DNA of 64,000 nt from Saprospiraceae bacterium (GTDB taxonomy: Bacteria > Bacteroidota > Bacteroidia > Chitinophagales > Saprospiraceae), in the NCBI GenBank assembly GCA_016715985.1, contig JADJXD010000001.1, positions 1,426,001 to 1,490,000 on the forward strand, given 5' to 3'. Of this stretch, positions 47,201 through 59,200 are shown one piece after another. Within the stretch, counting starts at the first letter, position 1. Every line of letters begins with the position of its first letter. Both the position numbers and the translations under genes were made by a program. The notes under the pieces were generated by a model. The model was not told the DNA's origin and made no database searches. It worked only from the letters and a program-made list of their open reading frames with translations.

Positions 47201-50200
47201 CAACGGTAACGCTGAAACTACATGAAGAAGTATTACCTGCATTGTCCGTTAAAACAAATGTATTTATTGTCGTTCCTACAGGGAAGAAAGATCCTGAAGG
47301 AAGACCTGCAATTTGCTGAAGATCCGCTTCTCCTTGTGTTTGACCTATTGCACTTAAAACCACTGCAAAATTTGTAAAACCTAGAGTAACTAAATTTGCA
47401 TATTCTGGAGCTCCACAAATTGAGTTCTTAATATAACTCGGACCAGTTTGAGCATCATAATTATAACCCATAACAAACTGAGGATTACCAGGTGTAATCA
47501 CTTCCAAAACAATACTGTTACCATCAGTTATAACTGCTGTAGAATTTAAATTAAATAACTGATTATTGGTATTAGCAGGTATTGCAAAAACCTGTGTCTC
47601 TACTAAGTTTAAATTTGCTGTAGCCAAAGCTAAACCATCAACTATAGAATAAACATTTACTGTAACATTTGCACCCGACATTAAAGATTGCCTAACGCCA
47701 AAAGTAATCTCAGATAAAGTAACATCCCCTGTAACACCACTCAAATCAAATAGTCTTGCATGATTCACTAAACTTGGACTTGGACAATCAATTGCATCCA
47801 CTATTGCCTGACTTGCATTTTGATTAATTGACAAATCCTGACCGAATGTAAGTTCACAATTATCATTCACTTCTACTACAAACTCCACAATTGCTCCACA
47901 CTCTCCGTCATCATTACCTGTCACAATATTGTCAGGACAAACGATTACTGGTCTCTCCGTATCCAATACATCTACCATAAAGCTACAAGTTGTAGTGTTG
48001 TCATTTGCATCAGTGGCAGTATATTCTATCATATACATTCCAGGAGCAATTAAAGTACCTCTTGTCGGCCCTTCAGTTTGTGTAATGCTTATAACACCAC
48101 AATCATCAGTAGCCACAGGGATACTCCAGTTTGCACCTGTCACACAGTCATTCGTAAATACATCCGTGATATAACCTTCTACAGGGCAATTTACAAATAC
48201 CGGTGGTGTTGTATCTTCTATTGACACACTTACATTACAGGTTCTTGTATTACCGTTGACATCTGTCACCGTGATCGTCACTAAGAATGAACTACCATCT
48301 GTTTGTCCGATCACACTTCCCGCAACAGGATTTTGTGTGATTGTTGCTACACCACAATTATCAGCTGCATCAGTGACCAATGCAACCAGATCCGGAACTA
48401 CATTATTACAGCTACTTGCCACAAAATCAGCAGGACATGTGAATGTAGGTCGGATTGTATCTCTTACTGTTACTGTGGAAACACATACTCCAATATTTCC
48501 TATAAAGTCTGTAACAGTCAACGTCACACTATTATCTCCAATATTTACACATGTAAAATCACTTACATTGATCGCCAATGAAGTTATGGAACAATTATCA
48601 CTACTTCCTCCATCCAACTCCGCTGCTGTGATACTAGCATCACCTGCTGCATCAACATATATCGTTGTGTCACGACATTCTGCATTCGGCATTTCAAGAT
48701 CTAAGACATTTATTACTGTTGTACATGTGGCTGTGTTGCCTGACAAATCAGTTACTAATAATGTTCCGGTAACCACATTTGTAGTACCTACAACAATATC
48801 AGTACAATTAACTAAGAATGACGGGACGAAGTTTGTTCCGTCTCTGCTGATAGCAAGACTTACTACTCCACCACAATCATCATAACTCTCTATATTCAAC
48901 ATCGCAGTTGTAATCTGGAATAATCCATCACCATCCAATACTGCATCCATTTGTGGCTGACAGATTGCTACCGGCGGAGTTTCATCCATGACAGTTACAC
49001 TTACGTCACATGTTCTTGTATTTCCGTTAACATCCGTAACAGTTATTGTTACTAAAAATCCGCTTCCATCGGTTACGCCGATTACACCTCCTGCTACAGG
49101 ATTTTGTAAAATCGTTGCTACTGCACAATTATCCGCTGCATCTGTAACTAAGGCTACCAAATCAGGTACCACATCTTCGCAACTTTCAACTACTACCGGT
49201 GCAGGACATGTGAAGGTAGGACGGATAGTATCTCTTACTGTTACTGTGGAAACGCATACTCCGATATTTCCTACAAAGTCTGTAACAGTCAACGTCACAT
49301 TATTATCTCCGATATTTGCACATGTAAAATCACTTACATTGATCACCAATGAAGTAATGGAACAATTATCACTACTTCCACCATCCAACTCTGCTGCTGT
49401 GATACTTGCATCACCTGCTGCATCAACATATATCGTTGTATCACGACATTCCGCATTCGGAATTTCAAGATCTAAGACATTTATTACTGTTGTACATGTG
49501 GCTGTGTTGCCTGCTAAATCAGTTACTAATAATGTTCCGGTAACCACATTTGTAGTAGGTACTACAATATCAGTGCAACTAACTAAGAATGATGGGACGA
49601 AGTTTGTTCCATCTCTGCTGATAGAAAGACTTACTACTCCACCACAATCATCATAACTCTCTATATTCAACATCGCAGTTGTAATCTGGAATAATCCATC
49701 ACCATCCAATACTGCATCCATTTGTGGCTGACAGATTGCTACCGGCGGCGTTTCATCCATGACAGTTACACTTACGTCACATGTTCTTGTATTTCCATTA
49801 ACATCCGTAACAGTTATTGTTACTAAAAATCCGCTTCCATCGGTTACGCCGATTACACCTCCTGCTACAGGATTTTGTAAAATCGTTGCTACTGCACAAT
49901 TATCCGCTGCATCTGTAACTAAGGCTACCAAATCAGGTACCACATCTTCGCAACTTTCAACTACTACCGGTGCAGGACATGTGAAGGTAGGACGGATAGT
50001 ATCTCTTACTGTTACTGTGGAAACGCATACTCCGATATTTCCTACAAAGTCTGTAACAGTCAACGTCACATTATTATCTCCGATATTTGCACATGTAAAA
50101 TCACTTACATTGATCACCAATGAAGTAATGGAACAATTATCACTACTTCCACCATCCAACTCTGCTGCTGTGATACTTGCATCACCTGCTGCATCAACAT

Positions 50201-53200
50201 ATATCGTTGTATCACGACATTCCGCATTCGGAATTTCAAGATCTAAGACATTTATTATTGTTGTACATGTGGCTGTGTTGCCTGCTAAATCAGTTACTAA
50301 TAATGTTCCGGTAACCACATTTGTAGTAGGTACAACAATATCAGTGCAACTAACTAAGAATGATGGGACGAAGTTTGTTCCATCTCTGCTGATAGCAAGA
50401 CTTACTACTCCACCACAATCATCATAACTCTCTATATTCAACATCGCAGTTGTAATCTGGAATAATCCATCACCATCCAATACTGCATCCATTTGTGGCT
50501 GACAGATTGCTACCGGCGGCGTTTCATCCATGACAGTTACACTTACGTCACATGTTCTTGTATTTCCATTAACATCCGTAACGGTTATTGTTACTAAAAA
50601 TCCACTTCCATCGGTTACGCCGATTACACCTCCTGCTACAGGATTTTGTAAAATCGTTGCTACTGCACAATTATCCGCTGCATCTGTAACTAAGGCTACC
50701 AAATCAGGTACCACATCTTCACAACTCTCTACTACTACCGGTGCAGGACATGTGAAGGTAGGACGGATAGTATCTCTTACTGTTACAGTTGATACACATA
50801 CTCCGATATTTCCTACTAAGTCCGTAACAGTCAACGTCACATTATTATCTCCTATATTAGCACATGTAAAATCACTTACATTGATCGCCAATGAAGTAAT
50901 AGAACAATTATCGCTGCTTCCTCCATCCAATTCTGCTGCTGTGATACTAGCATCACCAGCTGCATCCACATATATCGTTGTGTCACGGCATTCTGCATTT
51001 GGAATTTCCAGATCATAAACATCCACAGTTGTAGTACAAATATTTGTATTTCCGGCTGTATCTGTTACTCTTAGGGTTACTATCACATCAGATCCATTAG
51101 GTGGAAGGTCAGCACAAGTTACATATAAAGATGGACCGAATGTACCACCTACTCTGCTTATAGCATAAGAAGCAATTCCACAATTATCTGTACTTCCTAA
51201 TTCTATATTTGAAACTACTATCTGAGCCAAACCATCACCATCTAAGACTGCGTCTATCTGAGGCTGACAATTTGCAACAGGTAATTCAGAATCGGTTACA
51301 ATAACTGTTATAGTACAATTTGTTGCGTTTCCACTTGCATCCGTAACAGTCCAAGTAACATTGGTTGTGCCAATAGGGAAAGTTGCACCTGCAAGGCTTG
51401 TCGGATTTGCCCAGCTGTAATAGTTATGAGATAAAGTATAATCAGGACAGTTATCTGTTGCTGTTGCATCAAATTCTGTTCCTACTGCAGTATAACCACA
51501 AACGCCAGTTGTATTAGCTCTTGTGAATGGTGAACCGGCAGGACATGTTAACTCTGGTGTTTCTGTATCATTTACAACCATCTGCCAAACGCAAACACTG
51601 CTGTTACCATTTGAGTCTGTCGCTACAATCGTATATGTAGATACTCCCACCTGGAAAGTATGCGTTATTGTATAATTAAGCGTATTCGGTGTCTGTACCC
51701 AGTTTACTAATGTCAGCGTTCCATCCGGATTTTCAACCAACATCTGAACCGTCGGTGCAAGATCACAGTTTTCTGTAACTACCAAACCACCATTTAATGT
51801 TCTAGAACAATCGCCAGTCGTATTAGCAAAAGGTCCATCTGTACCCGAGAATAATGGATTTCCACAATTAACTATCACAGGTGCTTCATCATCAATAACT
51901 GTAATATCAAAAGTACATGTCACTGCATTATTGTTCTCATCTGTGAGAACATAAATCACAGTAGTTACTCCTAAATTAAATTCCGTAACAGGTACTGCGC
52001 CTGTACCATTTCCAACAGTAGCACCAGATATAACGTATGTTAAAACCTGATTAGGACAGTTATCCACAGATAACAGTGGATTTAATTCACCAACTTCTGA
52101 CGTCCATGAACAAACTCCATCATCCGTTCCGATGGTAAATGATGGCAAACAAACTAATAATGGGTCTGAATCATCTACAACATTAATTGTAAAATTACAA
52201 ACTGCAGTATTAGGTGGTGTTGCTGCATCTGATGCAGTATATTGTATCATATATGTTCCGGGAACCAACTGAGAACCTAAAATAGGACCACCAGTTTGTG
52301 TTACCACAACACCATCGCAATTATCAGTTGCAATAGGAATACTCCAAATCACACCATTATTGCAATCAGCATCTGCTCCTATAGTAAAAGTCGTATTCGG
52401 GCAATTTACAAAAACAGGGTTTTCTGTATCATTCACAGTTATTTCAATCTCACAAGTGGTTGTATTTCCATTAATATCCGTAGCTGTCCAAACAACAGTT
52501 GTGGTTCCTACAGGGAATGTTGCTCCGGCAAGGCTGTTGGCATTACCCCAAGCAGCATAATTATGTGTTACAACTACACCAGGACAATTATCTGTAGCAA
52601 TTGCGTCAAATTCATCATCATCCGCTATATAACCACATTCACCATTTGTATTATCTCTTGTAAATGGTGAACCGGTAGCACAGGTAATAACAGGGTCTAT
52701 ATTATCAGTGATGGTAACATTCTGCACACAAGTGCTGAAGTTTCCTGCTGCATCAGTTGCTTGCCAGATTATTGTACTATTGCCCACATTGAATACATAA
52801 GAAGTAGCTGTCGAAGCAAAAGGACCACTATAACTATTATCAGGATTAACTACACCATAAGTAATAACGATTCCCGCAGCAGGGCAATTATCACTTACAG
52901 CAGGTAAAATCAGTGTTTGCTCACTATTGCATGCATCAACATCTACATTGGCAACAATCGCAGCGTCACAGGTAATTTCCGGATTTTCTGAATCCGGATC
53001 CTGTAATACCTGTAGTAATACATCAACTGTTACTGAATTAACGCCATCATTATAAGTAACAAATGCTAAATATTGACCCGGTGGAACGATACCTGTAAAT
53101 TCAAAGTAAGCAAAACCATCTTCAGTATCAACATATGTAGGGAAAGGTATTAATCCCGGTACGCCTACAATTGATAATCTTGATCCAATTAAAAAAGCAC

Positions 53201-56200
53201 TTGAAGCTGATGTTATATCACAGTCTAAAACAGTTCCTTGAAAAATAATTGGTCCCGCAGGAACACATTGTGGAATAGTAAACTGTCCATTACCTGAAAC
53301 TACCAACACCGGTGTTGGATTTGGAATTGCATTTACAAAATAAGAAGCTACCTGAGTACAGGCATCCGGATGTGTTACTGTAACGCTATAGTTACCGGTA
53401 GCCAATCCATTTATATCTTCTGTTGTAGCTCCGTTACTCCAAATAAATGTGTATAAAGCAGGATCAATTGCTCCTGAAGGTGTAACTGTCAAATCTATCA
53501 GTCCGTTAGCAACACCTTCACAGCCTTCATTCACTACATTGGCTGTAAGTGTCAATGTTGCCTTCACATCAAATGTGAACTCAACTGCTGACCAGCAACC
53601 AGGTGATGAAGAGTTTGGAGCAGGATTTCCTTCAAAACTGTAAGAAATAACATGACTTCCAAAACCAGCTACACCCGGATCAAAAGTCGCTGCACCATTT
53701 CCTGTATTGGTTAATCCAGCCTGAGCTGCATAACTGTAAGGTGGTTGTCCACCCACAAATGTAGCATCACCTGCAAAATAAGGTGAAGAAGCTGCAGTCA
53801 CTGCATTTGGAATACCCTGGAAAGTAATCGGTCCATCTGTATCACAAGCTACTGTAGGAGCAACTATTGATAATGCAGGATAGAAACACACATTACTTAC
53901 ATTTAAAATTGTATTATTAAGGTCGCCGGCAACAGCAGGTCCTTCTACTGTCATAGTATAACCTTCCTGATCAACATGCGCAAATGACAGGTAATATGAA
54001 CCAAATGGTGCATTTAACTGAGTTCCCGCCGCAGAATTATACACTAAACAACCAGCAGGATTTGCACAATAAGCAAAAACCTGACCAGTCGCTAAAGGAG
54101 CTCCCTGTGGGCCCGGAATAAATTCTTCATTCAACGGACTTGCAGAATAAGCTCCGAAAACACTATTTATTGTCCATATCTGGCCAGCAGGTAAAACTGC
54201 ACCGTTTGGTCCTGTAACCACTACAAGTTCCATAAAGGTACCATTATCAGCATTCACCTGTGCATCATTATTACAAACGCAAGGATCATTTATTGTAAAC
54301 TCATAATTACATTCAGCAGGTACAAAAAGTGTAGCCGTAGATGAACTGGTACATCCACTAGCATCAGTTACAACATATAAGATATCTATTGTACCAGGCG
54401 TATTTGCTGTGAAAGGTGTTCCTGACATGGTAGGAGTACCGAATGTGCCACTTCCTGTGCTTGTACCTAAAACAGACCAAGCATGGGTATATGGAGCATT
54501 TCCACCGCTAGGATTACCATTTAAGAATAAGCTTCCTCCTGTACAGATTGAAGCCATACCTGAAATCTGTGCATCTAATGTAGATGGCGGAACTGTAAAT
54601 GTTCTTTCGCATGTAACATCAGCTTCACAGTCAGAAGTAACTGTAAATGTCACAGTTACTGTACCACCCACACATCTGTCAGGTGCTGCACCTGCATTGT
54701 TCATTACTAAAGAAGTCCCACAACCACCACTTACAGAAGCATCGTTTATCCAATCTGTAAACGCAGTATTGATAGCAGCTTGAGTAAGATTTGCTGCCAC
54801 TGTCAGATTAGATGGGCACGTTAAAACAACAGCAGGAGCATCTAAAATTGTAAATGTTCTTGTACAGTTTAATTCTACACCACAATCATCGCTAACTATA
54901 TATGTAACTTCTTCAGATCCACCACAATTATCCGGAGCAGTCGGGCTATTGTCAAAACCACCTGTTGCATTAAATCCACCACTAAAAGTAAATGAACTTA
55001 ACCAAGTACCAAAGTCTGAAGATCCAAAACAAGGACCTGTTGTTTCACTATCAGGACAACTTATCATCAAAGCAGGTCTTACTGTAACTACAACCATTAT
55101 TGGCGTACCCTCACAATTTCGAGGAGAAGGTCCCACAGGAGTAATAGTATAGGTTACATCAATAGGAGCCGGGGTTATGTTAACTAATGTTTCGCTGATG
55201 GCTCCGGCTCCAAAAGAACCTGAACCAGCACCTGAACCACCTGTTACGGCACCATATGATGCTGTCCAGGTAAATGTAGCACCTGGTACTGCATTTGGAT
55301 TATTAACGGTTAAATCAGTGGATTCTCCTGAACAGATTGTTTTAGGATCTGCACTGACATTAGGAATAGCGTAAATGTTATAAACCAATGTAATCGTATC
55401 TCCCAAACAATCACCAGGTGTAAATGTACCACTATTATCTAAATCAATATAAGGTGTAAATGTTTGTGTTATACTACCAAATGACCCACTTGATAAATTA
55501 TAATTTGGATAAGGAGGCAAATTAAAAAATGCAGGTGCCGCAGCCGGAGAGATATTTGTTTGTGCTCTGTTGGCAGGCACTGGAACAGCATTTGATGTTG
55601 TATTACCTGTAGAATTTAATTTTTCTAAGAAACCAACATTGTTGCCACTTCTGGTAAAATTATTTAAAATCAGGTTTTCACCTGCACAAAAATCCACAGT
55701 AATTGTAGCATTACCGCTATTATTATTTCCAGTCTGAACTGTTCCACCTGGACTAGCCTGAGCAGAAAATCCAAAAGTAGGATTAGCTTGAACCGTAACT
55801 TGTCTACTAACTTCAACTGCATTATTACTACATAAGTCAGAAACATTGTATGTAACCGTATAAACACCCGGAACATTATTGTTAATAGCACTTGCATCAA
55901 CTACAATATCTCCAGAGATATCCCCGAAACAATTATCAGATGCAGTAGCTCCCAAATCTGCATAAGTAGCACCTTCACAAAGGTTGACACTTGCTGGACC
56001 TGTTAAAGTAATGACTGGTATTGTCTGATCAGATCCTGTATGTACAATTGTCTGTCCCGGCAAAGTGTTACTACAACCATCAGATACTGAAAATGTGTAA
56101 GTGACAGTCCAGCCACAATTGTTACCAGAAACTGTTGTTCCCGTTAATGTAGCTGACACAGGAGATCCGCATAGGTCCGTATATCCTGCTGCTGCTGCTG

Positions 56201-59200
56201 TTGCATCAAAAGAAGGAGTGCCAATCGGAACCGTTGAATCATCAATATAACAAGCATTTATATTACTTGTGCCATCCGGAGCAGAGCCGGTTGGAGCGCC
56301 TGTATCTGTTCCTGTATAGGTTACCACAGCATTTGGGGCAGCTATACCACAACCATCAACCACAGAATAAGTGTAAGTTCGCTCCCAGGTACATCCATCC
56401 GTCGAACCCGATGGTCCGAGTAAAGTTACAACAATACCACCGCAATTATCAGTGTAAAGTGCAGCAATATCAGCTTCTGATGGAGCAGCAGGTGCACTAG
56501 ATTCACATACATTACCCAGATTTCCACCTGGTAATGTACCTGTTAACATTGGAGGTTCTGAATCTCCACCTGAATATGTAAGAAGAAAATCAGGAGCACT
56601 ATTTCCATATTCATCTTCAATTTCATAAGTGTAAATGACTGTCCAGCTGCAGTTATCTCCTGAAGGAGTACCACTCTTTGTAACAATTACGTCACCACAA
56701 TTATCTGTATATAAAGCTTCGATAAATTCTTCTGTAGGACCAACAGGAATATTGGCAAAACACAAATTCAAACCAGTTTCATCTGAAGGAAGAGTACCTA
56801 CCAACATTGGAGGTGTAACATCTTCTATGATCCATGAAACCTGATTTACGTTGGAGTTACATCCTAAAGCATCACAATTTCTTCTGCTTTCTACCAAATT
56901 AGTTCCAATTACTGAAGTGAAACTTGGAACCGTTGCTGACCAGGCTGTCCAGTTTGCACCATTATCTGTTGAATATCTGTATTCATCCACACAAGTTCCT
57001 GTACCTCCTGTACCTGCTGTTACAGTTACTGTTAAAGTAATATCCGGACATGCAGGACTTGTATTTGGATCTCTGGTTATAACAGGTGCAATTGGATCAG
57101 GAACGATCGAAAATGCTTCGCAGTCTGCAGCATTAGCACAACCAGGTGTTGTAACGTTCAAACTAACTGATCTGTTTGGAGAAGATGTATCCCACATTCT
57201 TGTAGGAGATGCTACATTTGCATTAGGAAGAAAGCTACCAAAACAAGTACCTGTACAATCATTTGAAGCAAATGCACACCAAGTGTATCCATAAGAACCG
57301 TGAGCAGGAGCAGCAGGTGTAATAACAGCACTATGCGTTAATACTGCCATAACACAATATTCTGTTAGCTCATCCACAACAACAGTTGGTACCACATTCA
57401 AATCAACTACAACACTACTAATTGGGCTACCTGTTATTTCACAACCATTTACATCCGTGATAGATGTCAGTTCATAAGTTGTAGTGGGAGATGTTCCACT
57501 CACGCTTATTGATCCTCCATCAGATACATTATTATATGTTGTTCCATTTACAACGATCGTAAAAGGTCCGTTTAACCCTGTTGATGTGAAAGTCAAATCA
57601 AAATTCGTTCCTTCACATTTGATACCCGCAGTAGTCAATGCTATTGATCCGGTATAAATACATGGCGATACTGTAAAAGTAGCAGACTCAACTACATCAA
57701 CTTCACAATCACTAGATACAGTCCAGGTTACTGTGACATCACCTCCACAAGCATCCGGCGGACCCGCAGAATCATCAGAGATCGAACTATTACATCCACC
57801 ATTATAAGTAACACCAGATATCCATAAAGAATAAGCAGCATCAATGGCCGCCTGGCTTAGACAGGCAGCTTCAGTTGTATTTGTTGGAACGATAAGTTCA
57901 ACAGCCGGTGCAGATAAAGTAACTGTATGTGTCCAGTCAGCAGTTGTTGTTCCGTCACAAGCTGTATATCTATATAAGTACACTCTGGTTCCATTACATG
58001 TTAATGGATCAGGTGAATCAGTTACACCTATAAATGCCGGGATAACAGTTCTGCCACATGCATCAGAAATATTTACTGGTGCTTGTGGTGCTGTTATATC
58101 TGCCAAACAATCAGCAGAAGCAGTTGTATTATCAGGTGCTGTTAATCCACCAGAATAATCAATTGTATAAGTGTAAGTCCAATCTACTGTAGTTATTCCA
58201 TCACACGCTGTGTAGCGAAATAAGTAAACAACGGTACCTTCGCAGTCAGGACCTGTCGCAGGGGTACGACTAACAAATTGTGCACTTATTGGCCTGCCAC
58301 AGAAATCGTTTATATTTGTTGGCGCTCCCGGATCTGTTGCCTGAGAAGGACAAGAAACTGTTGATAATCCAGGTGCAGGTGCTCCTAATGGGCCGCTGTA
58401 ATCAACTGTATATGTATAAGTCCAATCTGCTGTGGTTGTTCCGTCACATGCTGTATATCGGTATGTCCACACTACCGTGCCTTCACAGGTCACAGGATCT
58501 GGTGTTGACGTTGAACCTACTAATACAGCACTAACTGTTCTGCCACATGCATCTGTGATTGGTGCCGGTGCTCCCGGATCTGTAGCATCCGATGGGCATG
58601 ATACTGTTCCTGAACCATTGGCGGGAGCTGTTAATGCTCCTGAATAATCAACTGTATAAGTGTAAGTCCAATCTGCTGTTGTTGTTCCGTCACAAGCAGT
58701 GTATCTGTATGTCCACACTACTGTTCCTTCACAGGTAACCGGATCTGGTGTTGACGTTGAACCTACTAATACAGCATTAACTGTTCTGCCACATGCATCA
58801 GTGATAGATGCCGGTGCTCCCGGATCTGTAGCTCCTGAAGGGCACGAAACGGTAGCTGTACCGGCTGCCGGTGCTGTTAAGCCACCTGAATAAACAACAT
58901 TATAAGTAAAAACCCAAACTATATCATTTCCACAACCATCATCATAAGTATATGTATATGTACGCGATCCGTTGCAAGTGGGTAGATCTGATATTACCGG
59001 AGCTCCCGGAGATACAATTCCTGCGCAATTGTCTGTTACAACCGGTAAAGCCGGAGGCGTATCAGTCTCGCTCGGACAAGAAACTGTGGCTGAAGTTGAA
59101 GCCGCAGTGGTTATAACAGGATCCTGATCATCCACTAAAGTTAAAGTTGCATTACATGTTACAGTGGTACCACAACCGGAATTCATAACTGTAATGGTAA

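Noticed and set aside
48256..51018. Four long plus-strand open frames (162-222 codons) in phase with the 771-bp repeats
   Set aside because: They are antisense shadows of the giant gene, caused by its threonine-, valine- and aspartate-rich codons; no start signals or domains.
56201..56500. 99-codon plus-strand frame rich in Q, H and L
   Set aside because: Antisense to the giant gene; low-complexity shadow translation.
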